Source of the DNA: Candidatus Borrarchaeum yapensis
Lineage (GTDB): Archaea; Asgardarchaeota; Sifarchaeia; Borrarchaeales; Borrarchaeaceae
Direction: 5' to 3'
NCBI GenBank assembly: GCA_016840515.1
Contig: JAEOSF010000023.1
Location: forward strand, 1-48,342
Length of the DNA: 48,342 nt
In this document: piece by piece, positions 8,262 to 15,734 of the stretch
Numbering within the stretch: position 1 is the stretch's first letter
Layout of the letters: each line of letters starts with the position of its first letter
Notes under the pieces: generated by a model
Told to the model about the DNA's origin: nothing
What the model saw: only the letters and a program-made list of their open reading frames with translations
Databases searched by the model: none
Position numbers and translations under genes: made by a program

Positions 8262-9032
8262 ATGATTGTCGTCATAATCGGTCATTTAAAGAGAGCAGTT
8301 CGTAAATTTGCAAAAACGGATTTCTTCAAAGCATTCATCTACATTATAGTTGCGGTATCAATCGCGACCATTGGTTTTTCTTATTTAGAGGGACGATCTC
8401 TTGCGGATTCCTTTTATTGGGCAGTTATCACGCTTACAACAGTCGGATACGGTGATATCACCCCCGCTACATCTGCTGGACGGATTTTTGTTGTTTTCGT
8501 CAGCATTTTGGGAATTGGTATGGTCGCGATTTTTGCGGGTACATTTGCTAGTTACTTAATAGGGATTCAAACTGATAGAGAAATGAAGAGGTTAGCCAAA
8601 ATGACAGATATAGTGTTAATTTGTGGATATAATGAAAAAATTAAAAATTTCTTAAAGGAAATTGATGTTGGGTCAAAAAACATGGTGTGCATCACACCCT
8701 TAGAAGAAAGGCCAGAAGATCTTCCAGACAGTATTGTCTTTATTTCAGGAAAGCCATATGAGGACAAAACTTTATTGAAAGCTAAGATTTTTGAAGTTAC
8801 CGAAGCTATAATTTCTTTAGATCACGATCAAGACGCTATTTTGACTGCCTTAGCAATAGGGGGACTTAATCGTAAAACAAGAATAATCTGCAACGTCATT
8901 AAAGAAGAAAACGTTAAACATCTGTATAAAATCGGCGTACAAAAGGTATTATGTGATGAGACCGTAGGTGGCCAAATGCTTGCTTCGATGTTCAAGGATG
9001 AAGCTACATTCGAAATCCTTCATCAAGCTTAA
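8262..9032 (+). CDS. Two-TM potassium channel with cytoplasmic RCK-like domain
   Basis: This 256-residue channel subunit resembles MthK. It has a basic N-terminus, TM1 at about residues 24-43, a pore helix (FYWAVITLT), the selectivity filter TVGYGD (60-65) and TM2 at about 73-100. A cytoplasmic Rossmann-like RCK-N domain of about 150 residues follows (IVLICGYNEKIKNFL, IICNVIKEENVKHLYKIGVQKVL). The canonical GxGxxG is replaced by GYNEKI, so classical NAD binding is unlikely and another ligand or pure gating is inferred. The RCK-C domain is missing. AGGGGAT lies 4 bases before the ATG. It conducts K+ across the cytoplasmic membrane as a tetramer (family knowledge). Confidence 0.9.
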   Translation: MIVVIIGHLKRAVRKFAKTDFFKAFIYIIVAVSIATIGFSYLEGRSLADSFYWAVITLTTVGYGDITPATSAGRIFVVFVSILGIGMVAIFAGTFASYLIGIQTDREMKRLAKMTDIVLICGYNEKIKNFLKEIDVGSKNMVCITPLEERPEDLPDSIVFISGKPYEDKTLLKAKIFEVTEAIISLDHDQDAILTALAIGGLNRKTRIICNVIKEENVKHLYKIGVQKVLCDETVGGQMLASMFKDEATFEILHQA

Positions 9033-9179
9033 TCTATAAAGTATTGGGCAAGTAAATTCAAAGGATGCAACAAATTCAATTACTTATCGATTCTACAACG
9101 CTTTACTGCATGTAAATCATCACAGAAACACAATAATTGCTTTTTATAACTCTTTGCAATGTCATTACGAGGTTATAAA

Positions 9180-10328
9180 ATGAGAAAATTTGACGTGATC
9201 ATAATTGGAGCAGGAAGTGTTGGAACCCCTACCGCTATGGCACTTGGAGAGACCGGTGAGGTTAAAATAGCGGTAATAGAAAAAAACGCCGAGGTGGGAC
9301 AAGGACAAAATAATCGAGCGCTCGGAGGAGTAAGAGCAACCCATACAAATTTCTCGAAAATAATAACATGTCTTAAATCTATTGAAATCTTTTCCAACTG
9401 GGAAAAGAAACATGGAGATGATATTGGGTGGTCTAAGGGAGGTTACTCCTTTCTAGCGTATAGTAAAGAACACGAGGAACTTCTGAAAAGAAGTATAGAT
9501 CTCCAAAAATCTCTTGGATTAAATAATGACTGGTTTAATGCTGAGCAGATAAGTGAACTAATACCCGGAGTTATACGGACAAGATTACGAGGAGGATCAT
9601 ATTCACCCGATGATGGTCGAGCTTCGCCTCCTTTAGCAATAAAAACTTTTTACAAATATGCCTTGTCTTTAGATGTAGAATTCAAATTTAAAGAGATTGT
9701 AAAGAATTTTTCGATAGAACACAATAAAATCAAGAGTATAATAACAAATAAAGATGAATATGAAACAACTTGGGTCATAAACGCAGCAGGTATATCAGCA
9801 TCTAAAATAGGATCTCTTGTAGAGCTAGATTTACCAATCTATCCTGAACTTCATAAAGCTGGAATCACAGAATCTGTAAGATCTTCAGAGCACTTCACCA
9901 AACCGCTAGTCGTGGATATCCGTTCTGTTCCTGATTGCAATAATTTCTATTTTTTTCAGAATCAGGAAGACAAAATTGCATTTACCATTAGCCCCACACA
10001 TAAAATGCCAGGTTATGGTGATGTTGCCCCTATTTTTGCCGAAAGAATGGAAATGCTAATACCCCGTCTAAAAAGCCTTAAAATACCCCGAAAATGGGCT
10101 GGAACTTATCCTATGACGACAGATGGAATTCCAATTGTCGGAACTGTGAATTCAATAGAAGGGTATATTAATACGGTGGGGCTGTGTGGTCAAGGCTTCA
10201 TGTCAGGACCAGGGATAGGACAACTTATCTCCCGAGTCATCACAAACAAACTGACGAAAGTGGATAAAGAAGTATTGGAAGGTTTTTCACTTAATAGGAG
10301 TTTTAAAGAGCCAGAAATTCTACAATAA
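9180..10328 (+). CDS. FAD-dependent oxidoreductase, DAO family
   Basis: The 382-residue protein has an N-terminal FAD Rossmann motif (DVIIIGAGSVGTPTAMAL), an ExN/E ribose contact (VIEKNAEVGQGQN) and the DAO-family landmarks RGGSYSPDDGRASP and NAAGISA. The C-terminal FAD segment is PMTTDGIPIVG...GLCGQGFMSGPGIG. This is the architecture of sarcosine oxidase, dimethylglycine dehydrogenase and the L-proline/hydroxyproline dehydrogenase beta subunit. The exact amine or hydroxy-acid substrate cannot be read from the sequence. ATG 9180 is chosen because GAGGT lies 8 bases upstream and the protein then begins directly at the Rossmann strand. It appears to be transcribed alone. Confidence 0.85.
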   Translation: MRKFDVIIIGAGSVGTPTAMALGETGEVKIAVIEKNAEVGQGQNNRALGGVRATHTNFSKIITCLKSIEIFSNWEKKHGDDIGWSKGGYSFLAYSKEHEELLKRSIDLQKSLGLNNDWFNAEQISELIPGVIRTRLRGGSYSPDDGRASPPLAIKTFYKYALSLDVEFKFKEIVKNFSIEHNKIKSIITNKDEYETTWVINAAGISASKIGSLVELDLPIYPELHKAGITESVRSSEHFTKPLVVDIRSVPDCNNFYFFQNQEDKIAFTISPTHKMPGYGDVAPIFAERMEMLIPRLKSLKIPRKWAGTYPMTTDGIPIVGTVNSIEGYINTVGLCGQGFMSGPGIGQLISRVITNKLTKVDKEVLEGFSLNRSFKEPEILQ

Positions 10329-10748
10329 TGCTCTAAAAACCTTAATTACTTAATAAGAGTTCTAATTTTTGTTGACGGTTAATTTTGAGGTATAACAAGT
10401 GAGATGGGACATATAGGAATATCAGAGATTCAAAAGAAAATTATTTATAATACTAGATCGGGGTGAATCATAGGTGATGAATTTAAAAGGATAATCAAAA
10501 TATCAGTTAAATTTCAAATTCAGTCGCTTGAAAAAGGAAATGTGAAAATTAATACACCCGAACTAGTAATGAAACAATTGATAATGTCTGAAACATCAAA
10601 ACGTTTTTTCACATTTAATACAATTTACTAAATGAGTAATTGAATGCTTCATAACTTAGGCACTTGTACTAGTAAGGGGCTTCGGGCATTTACCTTCAGA
10701 AGTTAAAAATATTGCGATCTCTGTGGAGTACTTAGGGATATATTTCAC
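10329..10748. other. 420-bp intergenic region before the GTPase fusion
   Basis: This AT-rich stretch lies between the FAD oxidoreductase and the GTPase-glutaredoxin gene. A 50-codon open frame (about 10473-10632, peptide rich in K, I and T) has no standard start codon after an in-frame TGA, although GGGGTGA precedes it. A 20-codon ORF (ATGGGACATATAGG...) also occurs near 10405. Neither is supportable as a gene. No RNA gene or strong repeat was recognised. Confidence 0.4.
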
Positions 10749-10775
10749 TTGAGAAAGAGTAAGGATGAGAACATA

Positions 10776-12044
10776 TTGTGCGCCTCAACAACGAAAAAAG
10801 AATATCGGATTAAAATAGTCGTTGCAGGAGACGGGGGGGTAGGCAAAACAAGTTTATTGAATCGGTATGTTTCAGAAACATTTTTAACAGCAATGAAGAT
10901 GACTATCGGCACAGATTTCTTTTCTAAAGTTATGGAAAGGCAAAATAGTGTAGTTAAACTTCAATTGTGGGATTTTGGTGGTGAAAAACGGTTTCGATTC
11001 CTTCTTCCTGGTTATTGCAAAGGCGCCCGTGGCGTGTTATTGGCATTTGACCTGAATGATTTTACTACATTAATGAGTTTAGATGAATGGATCCAGATTA
11101 TTAAGGAAAACACAATAGATCCCAAAATAATTCTTGTGGGAACTAAAGTAGATATCGCGGGAGGAGTCATGGAAGAGGAATTCATTAGAGATTTTTGTGA
11201 AAAGCATAATATACATGAATTCATACCAACAAGCTCAAAAACTGGAAAAAACGTGGATTTTGTCTTCCAAGAATTAGTTGATCGAATTCTCGCGCCTTTA
11301 ATTCCTGAAATCCCTCTTGTACCTATTACTCCACCTGAGATCCTTGAACCTACTACTCCTCTAAAACCCCCTGAACCCACTCATCCACCCGAGATCCCTG
11401 AGCTTATTACACCACGTGTAATTCCTGGACCTACTCATCCACCCGAGATCCCCGAACCCACTCCTCCACCTGAAATACCTAAGCCTATTATCCCACCCGA
11501 GATCCCTGAGCCCATTACACCACGTGTAATTCCTGAACCTACTCCTCCACCCGAGATCCCCGAACCCACTCCTCCACCTGAAATACCTAAGCCTATTATC
11601 CCACCTGAGATCCCTGAGCCCATTACACCACGTGTAATTCCTGAACCTACTCCTCCACCCGAGATTCCTGAACCCACTCCTCCACCTGAAATACCTAAGC
11701 CTATTATCCCACCTGAGATATCTGAATCTGCCCCCATCCCATTTCTATCGGATATAGAATTTACCCTTGAACCTGGTGAAAACAAAGATTGGAGAATCAA
11801 ACTTTATGTATTATCAAGAGGCGGATTTGGTCGTCGTGCACTTGATTTTCTAAAGAATCAGTCTATTGAATTTGAATATGTATTTGTAGACGAGTTAGAC
11901 GAAACGGTTGCAAATGAATTACGTGAAAAATTGAAAGAAAAATATGGTCGACATGTTTCCTATCCTTTCCTTATTATCGATGACAAAAAGTGTTTAGTTG
12001 GTTTTGACGAAACTGAATACGCAGCTGTATTCGGTATTTACTAA
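10776..12044 (+). CDS. Ras-like small GTPase fused to redox-dead glutaredoxin-fold domain via proline-rich repeat
   Basis: From TTG 10776 (422 aa), residues about 10-172 form a Ras/Rab-like G domain. They carry P-loop GDGGVGKTS (19-27), switch I TIGTDF, G3 WDFGGE (65-70, Glu where Ras has Gln61), G4 GTKVD (122-126) and G5 TSSKTGKN (152-159). Residues about 175-325 are proline-rich, built from PEIPEPTPP-like units. Residues 339-422 follow a glutaredoxin fold (KLYVLSRGGFGRRALDFL, then VSYPFLIIDD with the cis-Pro, then LVGFDE). The CPxC position reads GGFG (349-352), so dithiol chemistry is impossible. No C-terminal prenylation Cys is present. AAGGATGAG sits 7 bases before TTG 10776, and TTG 10749 is an alternative start. 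Neighbours are a thioredoxin reductase subunit and a second GTPase. Confidence 0.85.
   Translation: MCASTTKKEYRIKIVVAGDGGVGKTSLLNRYVSETFLTAMKMTIGTDFFSKVMERQNSVVKLQLWDFGGEKRFRFLLPGYCKGARGVLLAFDLNDFTTLMSLDEWIQIIKENTIDPKIILVGTKVDIAGGVMEEEFIRDFCEKHNIHEFIPTSSKTGKNVDFVFQELVDRILAPLIPEIPLVPITPPEILEPTTPLKPPEPTHPPEIPELITPRVIPGPTHPPEIPEPTPPPEIPKPIIPPEIPEPITPRVIPEPTPPPEIPEPTPPPEIPKPIIPPEIPEPITPRVIPEPTPPPEIPEPTPPPEIPKPIIPPEISESAPIPFLSDIEFTLEPGENKDWRIKLYVLSRGGFGRRALDFLKNQSIEFEYVFVDELDETVANELREKLKEKYGRHVSYPFLIIDDKKCLVGFDETEYAAVFGIY
11392..11719 (+). repeat. 108-bp in-frame repeat encoding the proline-rich linker
   Basis: Units begin at 11473, 11581 and 11689 (the third is partial), and a diverged partial copy lies before 11473. 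The first two full units differ at only about three positions by eye. Each encodes 36 residues made of PEIPEP, TPPPE, IPKPIIPPE and ITPRVIP modules. Because the period is a multiple of three, copy-number change alters linker length without breaking the frame. Confidence 0.9.
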
Positions 12045-12116
12045 TGAAATCTCGTTAGAAATCGCCAGCCTTTACAAATATCTTCAAACTTATCATTTTG
12101 TATCCACTCGTTCAAG

Positions 12117-12124
12117 TTTTAAAT
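12117..12124 (+). promoter_or_regulatory. Candidate TATA box of the thioredoxin reductase gene
   Basis: TTTTAAATAATT (about 12115-12126) lies roughly 45-50 bp before ATG 12169. Transcription starting about 25 bp downstream would give a short leader that includes GGTGAG at 12153-12158. This suggests the gene has its own promoter instead of depending on read-through from the GTPase gene. Confidence 0.4.
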
Positions 12125-12168
12125 AATTAAATTAATTGTATATTCTAGAATTGGTGAGTGTTTGGACC

Positions 12169-12501
12169 ATGGCTCAGAAGGAAAAAAATATTGAAGATAC
12201 AAAATTATTTGCTAAAATGGCGGCTAAACATAAAGGATGGGAGTTAAATCACGATAAAGAACTTACCGAGTTGCTCTTTGAAGGACTAACAACTAATTGG
12301 AATCGTTATGGATATTTTGCCTGTCCTTGTCGACTTGCCGATGGAGTTAGAGAAGAAGATAAGGATATTATCTGCCCTTGTGAGTATGCTAAACCTGATC
12401 TTGAAGAATATGGGCATTGTTATTGTGGTTTATATTTGACAAAAGAGTTTTTTTCGTCTGGCAAGCAATGTAATTATATCCCAGACCGCCGCCCTGAATA
12501 A
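12169..12501 (+). CDS. Ferredoxin:thioredoxin reductase catalytic subunit
   Basis: The 110-residue protein has the diagnostic FTR catalytic-chain cysteines: CPCR (Cys52/54), CPC (Cys69/71), CYC (Cys84/86), plus an extra Cys101. In the family, four of these bind a [4Fe-4S] cluster and two form the active disulfide that passes electrons from ferredoxin to thioredoxin. The plant-type variable subunit is absent, as in other archaeal and bacterial FTR-like proteins. ATG 12169 with GGTGAG 10 bases upstream is the best start. It lies 124 bp after the GTPase-glutaredoxin gene and converges on the thioredoxin-like genes, which are plausible substrates (inference). Confidence 0.9.
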   Translation: MAQKEKNIEDTKLFAKMAAKHKGWELNHDKELTELLFEGLTTNWNRYGYFACPCRLADGVREEDKDIICPCEYAKPDLEEYGHCYCGLYLTKEFFSSGKQCNYIPDRRPE

Positions 12502-12515
12502 TCCCTTTTGTACGA

Positions 12516-12884
12516 TTACTTGTTTGCCATCGTGAAATCTGCGACTGTTGGAAATTCAAAAGCTGATGCAAAATAAGTAGTTATTAGTTCCTCAAGAATT
12601 TCTTTTTCGTAACAACCACAGACTCTCAAAAAGTCGGGAAAAACAACTGTTGGGCAGGCCACGATATCATATTTCTCAGCTACCTCAGGCGTTTTTAAAA
12701 CGTCTATTTTTATCATTTTTATTGGCAACATTTTCCTATCTATAACTTCCAAAAGACGCTGTTCCATTTTAGGACAAGGACCACATATGGGAGAGGTAAA
12801 AAAGAAAATCTCCAGAAATGAGTCGTGGTTATTACTTGGATCATTATTATGACTTTTGGTTTTTTCTTCCTGAATGTTATACAT
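12516..12884 (-). CDS. Thioredoxin-like protein with CGPC active site
   Basis: In this 122-residue thioredoxin fold, a disordered N-terminus of about 20 residues is followed by a strand (FLEIFFFTSP), the active site CGPC (34-37) at the start of helix 1, a KIDV strand and the cis-Pro in ACPTVVF. The cysteine before the cis-Pro (IVACPT) is shared with its paralogue. Further cysteines at VCGCYE are unusual. It is the last gene of an operon with the preceding paralogue and GTPase: its ATG overlaps the end of the upstream gene (GTCATGTATAA), which implies translational coupling. It converges on the ferredoxin:thioredoxin reductase gene 15 bp away, its likely reductant (inference). Confidence 0.85.
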   Translation of the reverse strand: MYNIQEEKTKSHNNDPSNNHDSFLEIFFFTSPICGPCPKMEQRLLEVIDRKMLPIKMIKIDVLKTPEVAEKYDIVACPTVVFPDFLRVCGCYEKEILEELITTYFASAFEFPTVADFTMANK

Positions 12885-13227
12885 GACTTACACCACCACC
12901 AATAGAAGTCATAGATGATTGATGTTTAAATTCTGAAGATGAGTAAAGCTCTACCAGCTCGTCTAACTCTTCTTCACAATTTCCATAGATTTTCATGAAA
13001 TTTCTGAAAATTATTGTAGGACATGCAACTATATTATGTTCTTCCGCTGCCTCAGGCGCTCTTAAAACATCTATTTTTATTACTTTTATCGGCAATTCTC
13101 TTTGCTCAATTGCCTTTAGAAGTCGCCTCTCTAGTTTAGGTTGATGACTAGTGGGCGAAGTGAAGTATAATATTTCTAAATTCGGATCTTCATTATGGTT
13201 TTCAAATTGTGCTAGATTGTTCAACAT
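12877..13227 (-). CDS. Redox-dead thioredoxin-like paralogue
   Basis: The 116 residues closely match the next gene along their whole length (PIKVIKIDVLRAPEAAEEHNIVACPTIIF against PIKMIKIDVLKTPEVAEKYDIVACPTVVF, compared in pieces). At the active site, FTSPTSHQPKLERR replaces FTSPICGPCPKMEQR, removing both cysteines and two residues. The fold landmarks, including the cis-Pro, are kept, so a binding or scaffold role is inferred. ATG 13227 has GGTGGGG 7-8 bases upstream. It lies inside the end of the GTPase gene (26-bp overlap), so translation is probably coupled. GTG 13242 is an alternative start. Confidence 0.8.
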   Translation of the reverse strand: MLNNLAQFENHNEDPNLEILYFTSPTSHQPKLERRLLKAIEQRELPIKVIKIDVLRAPEAAEEHNIVACPTIIFRNFMKIYGNCEEELDELVELYSSSEFKHQSSMTSIGGGVSHV

Positions 13228-13834
13228 TTTTAACCCCACCAAAACTCATCTTTCTTGCGATAATACGCCTTATTAATTCTTTAAAGACAAAATCCACGTT
13301 TTTTCCCGTCTTTGAACTTGTTGGGATGTATTCATCGATTTCATTCATTATACAAAACTCTTTAATAGTTTCTTCGTCCAAAACATTTGGATTGTCTGCT
13401 TTCGTTCCAACAAGAATTGTTACGGGATTTTCTGTATTCCCCCTGATAAGTTGTAGCCATTCCTTAACACTAAGTAACGTGGAAAAATCTGACAGGTCAA
13501 ATGCCAGTAACACGCCACGGGCGCCGATGCAATAATCTGGTAAAATGAATCTAAATCGTGGCTCGCCTCCAAAATCCCATATTTGAATTTTTACTTTATG
13601 CTCCTTGAATTCACAGGCTTGACTGAAAAAATCTGAACCAACTGTTAAACTCATGCTTTCATTAAATTCATTTGAGATGTATCTGTTTAGTAAACTTGTT
13701 TTACCTACCCCACCGTCGCCTGCGACAATTATTTTCATTCGATGATATTCCTTTTTCATTTTCGGACACTCTTCTAAAATAGTCTTCTCATCGTTTTCAA
13801 TGCCAACGAACTGTAATGGGTTTTGCAAAGACAT
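13202..13834 (-). CDS. Ras-like small GTPase
   Basis: This 210-residue GTPase is closely similar to the G domain of the fusion protein at 10776. It has P-loop GDGGVGKTS (39-47), switch I LTVGSDFF, G3 WDFGGE (again Glu at the Ras Gln61 position), FILPDYCIGARGVLLAFD, G4 GTKAD and G5 TSSKTGKN. The C-terminus (KNVEQSSTI) lacks a prenylation or palmitoylation Cys, suggesting it is cytosolic or recruited by partners. It heads an overlapping operon with the two thioredoxin-like genes. ATG 13834 is used, but the GTG codons at 13855 and 13852 are possible. AAGGTGGTG at 13851-13859 is rather far from the ATG, so coupling to the short upstream ORF is plausible. Confidence 0.88.
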   Translation of the reverse strand: MSLQNPLQFVGIENDEKTILEECPKMKKEYHRMKIIVAGDGGVGKTSLLNRYISNEFNESMSLTVGSDFFSQACEFKEHKVKIQIWDFGGEPRFRFILPDYCIGARGVLLAFDLSDFSTLLSVKEWLQLIRGNTENPVTILVGTKADNPNVLDEETIKEFCIMNEIDEYIPTSSKTGKNVDFVFKELIRRIIARKMSFGGVKNVEQSSTI

Positions 13835-13857
13835 TGTCGAAACTTTTTTCACCACCT

Positions 13858-13968
13858 TCAGAATGGCACAGGGAAAACATCTTCTTTGTAGAAGAGAAAC
13901 CGCTTAGTGCGATCTCTTTTATTCTCATCTATTTTTTGGCTTAGATCATTCATCTCCATATTTTCCAT
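13858..13968 (-). CDS. Small ORF, 36 aa, upstream of GTPase
   Basis: A 36-codon ORF runs from ATG 13968 to TGA 13858 and is preceded by a strong ribosome site (GGAGAGGAAATT then ATG). The peptide begins MENMEMNDLSQKIDENK and ends FYKEDVFPVPF: acidic and amphipathic first, then aromatic. Its stop lies immediately before the GTPase start region. It matches no family I know. It could be a small GTPase partner or a leader peptide that couples translation of the GTPase. Confidence 0.45.
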   Translation of the reverse strand: MENMEMNDLSQKIDENKRDRTKRFLFYKEDVFPVPF

Positions 13969-14001
13969 AATTTCCTCTCCTTTGGTTCTTTCGTTTTCCA
14001 G

Positions 14002-14343
14002 TTATGAAGCGAGGAAAAGAGATGTAGCATCGGAGGTCAAAAGAGCTTTCTCGTTTTTTTGCATTAAATCGAGCAGTTTCGTCCTATCAAGGACTCCCGA
14101 CAAGAAAGCCTCTACACCAACGAAAATATCTGCAATCGCTGTCATGAATTGTGAAAACAGTTGATAATCACGCGGTAGTACTTGTTTCGCATCTAAGAGG
14201 TCGTAAAACCTGTAGATATATTCTTTCAACGGATTTAAAAGATTTTTAAGATATATATCTGCATATTTTCCATCCTCTTTGAAGCCAACTTCCACGATTT
14301 TTCCAAACACGTTTTTAAGCACATCTTGTATATCCCATTCCAT
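14002..14343 (-). CDS. Hypothetical helical protein, 113 aa
   Basis: The protein starts at ATG 14343 (MEWDIQDVLKNVFGKIVEVGF), preceded by GGGGTGA. It is predicted almost entirely helical, with a hydrophobic segment FSQFMTAIADIFVGVEAFLSGVL that is more likely an amphipathic helix than a membrane span. No motif or family is recognised. It lies 33 bp upstream of the 36-codon ORF on the same strand, so it may belong to the GTPase/thioredoxin operon. About 280 bp without genes separate it from the VWA gene upstream. Confidence 0.6.
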   Translation of the reverse strand: MEWDIQDVLKNVFGKIVEVGFKEDGKYADIYLKNLLNPLKEYIYRFYDLLDAKQVLPRDYQLFSQFMTAIADIFVGVEAFLSGVLDRTKLLDLMQKNEKALLTSDATSLFLAS

Positions 14344-14622
14344 GCGCGTCACCCCAGCACATTTTTGTTTTTTGGTTGCCTTGATCGAAAAGTTTATTTC
14401 AAACACAAAATCGATCAAACAAAGAAACACATCAAACATTAAAAAATTCTGTCCCAATCTTTCGTTTTAGGTTCAGAAAAGACGTGTTTGAGATTCTTAA
14501 CCTTGATAGGTAATACCGTAATGTTCCTAAATTTTCACATCTTTTTTACAAAATCACAAAAAACCATTGGTATGTTTATGAGCTTGGAAAAATTGGGCGA
14601 AAATCTCAGAACTAAAAAACAA

Positions 14623-15585
14623 CTATACCTTTTTCAGTAAATTCATCAACACCCTCGGAATTTCGGAGTGCGAATGAACTTTTGCATACCTTCCTTTGCC
14701 AAATCGTGCCAGATCTTTGCATATACGTTCTCCCTTTTTTCTGGCTACGTTCTGGGAAGGTGACTGGATGACATGAAGTTTCGGGAAACTACGGGCAAAC
14801 GGTCTGGGATCTCCTCCTTTATTGTATTCGCCGTCCGTTACGATAATGCCCCATTTTCGTGGATTCTGTCTTTTTTTTCCTAATTCTTTTAGTCCTTCTT
14901 TTAAAGCCGCTTCGATATTGGTGTATCCGGCGGGTTCCATGTCAAGAATCGCTTCAATCAACGCGGAAATTTCAGTATTCGCATTTATTTTTTTGATGAC
15001 GTTCGCATCATTATTGAAAATAATCACTGAATATTCGTCTTGACGCATATGATGAGATAGCACTGCAACGGTAAGACACGCGTTTACCAGCTTTTCACCG
15101 TACATTGAGCCAGAAGTATCTAACATCAATACGCCTGTCTTTTTTCTTTCAGTCTTCTCGACGCCTACGATGTCGCTATATTTCAGATGTTCCGAATTCT
15201 GTTCTAAGAAGCGATCAATAGTTTTTTCCACAGAGAACTCGGACATTCCAGGTTCATATATAGTGTCCCTCTTTAGATCGCCTCTTAATCCCCTTCCACT
15301 TATCCGCATAGCGGATTTAATGATGAAATTTCGCGTTAACCTCCGAAAAATAGGGAGATATCCTTGAGAAAATGACTTCTTCAGGAGAAAGAATAACTCT
15401 GGAATGGCTTCAGAACTCTTCTGAATATTATTGGAAAACAATTCAACGCCATCTTTAGAAGACAACGTATCAGCTACAGCTCGTTGGCTGCACATTGCAA
15501 GTCCTAGAAGGGCGGAAAGATTCTCATTTTGAATGGCAGTCTCAGCAAGACGAGAGATTGTCGAATAGGGAAGACCTTCTGCCAA
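14623..15585 (-). CDS. VWA-domain protein paired with MoxR ATPase
   Basis: In this protein of at least 320 residues, a helical N-terminal region of about 145 residues is followed by a von Willebrand A domain. Its MIDAS motif is complete: DTSGSM, then TNIE, then VTDGEY. Such proteins work with MoxR AAA+ ATPases as metal-insertion or complex-remodelling chaperones (the BchI/BchD, CoxD/E and RavA/ViaA type). TTG 15585 has no ribosome site, and the frame stays open for 50 further codons upstream to the end of the MoxR gene (ATT at 15750 is the only start-like codon, behind GTAGGA). The true N-terminus is therefore probably longer. Confidence 0.82.
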   Translation of the reverse strand: MAEGLPYSTISRLAETAIQNENLSALLGLAMCSQRAVADTLSSKDGVELFSNNIQKSSEAIPELFFLLKKSFSQGYLPIFRRLTRNFIIKSAMRISGRGLRGDLKRDTIYEPGMSEFSVEKTIDRFLEQNSEHLKYSDIVGVEKTERKKTGVLMLDTSGSMYGEKLVNACLTVAVLSHHMRQDEYSVIIFNNDANVIKKINANTEISALIEAILDMEPAGYTNIEAALKEGLKELGKKRQNPRKWGIIVTDGEYNKGGDPRPFARSFPKLHVIQSPSQNVARKKGERICKDLARFGKGRYAKVHSHSEIPRVLMNLLKKV

Positions 15586-15734
15586 CTGAGAATAAGATTT
15601 TGGAGATTTTTTTGATCCGGCAGTAATTTCAGACTCAAGTATATCTTCTTTTGAGAAGTTCCATGATGGAGAAAATTCTTTTTGAGATACATCATCAAGG
15701 ACATCTGGTTGAAATGATAATGTCCTCTCCTGTT

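Noticed and set aside
10473..10632. A 50-codon open frame between the FAD oxidoreductase and the GTPase fusion.
   Set aside because: No ATG, GTG or TTG start follows the preceding in-frame stop, and the peptide matches nothing known.
11435..11800. Long minus-strand ORF rich in Gly-Ser opposite the proline repeat.
   Set aside because: It is the antisense reading of a proline-rich repeat with skewed codons. The plus-strand protein has clear domains on both sides.
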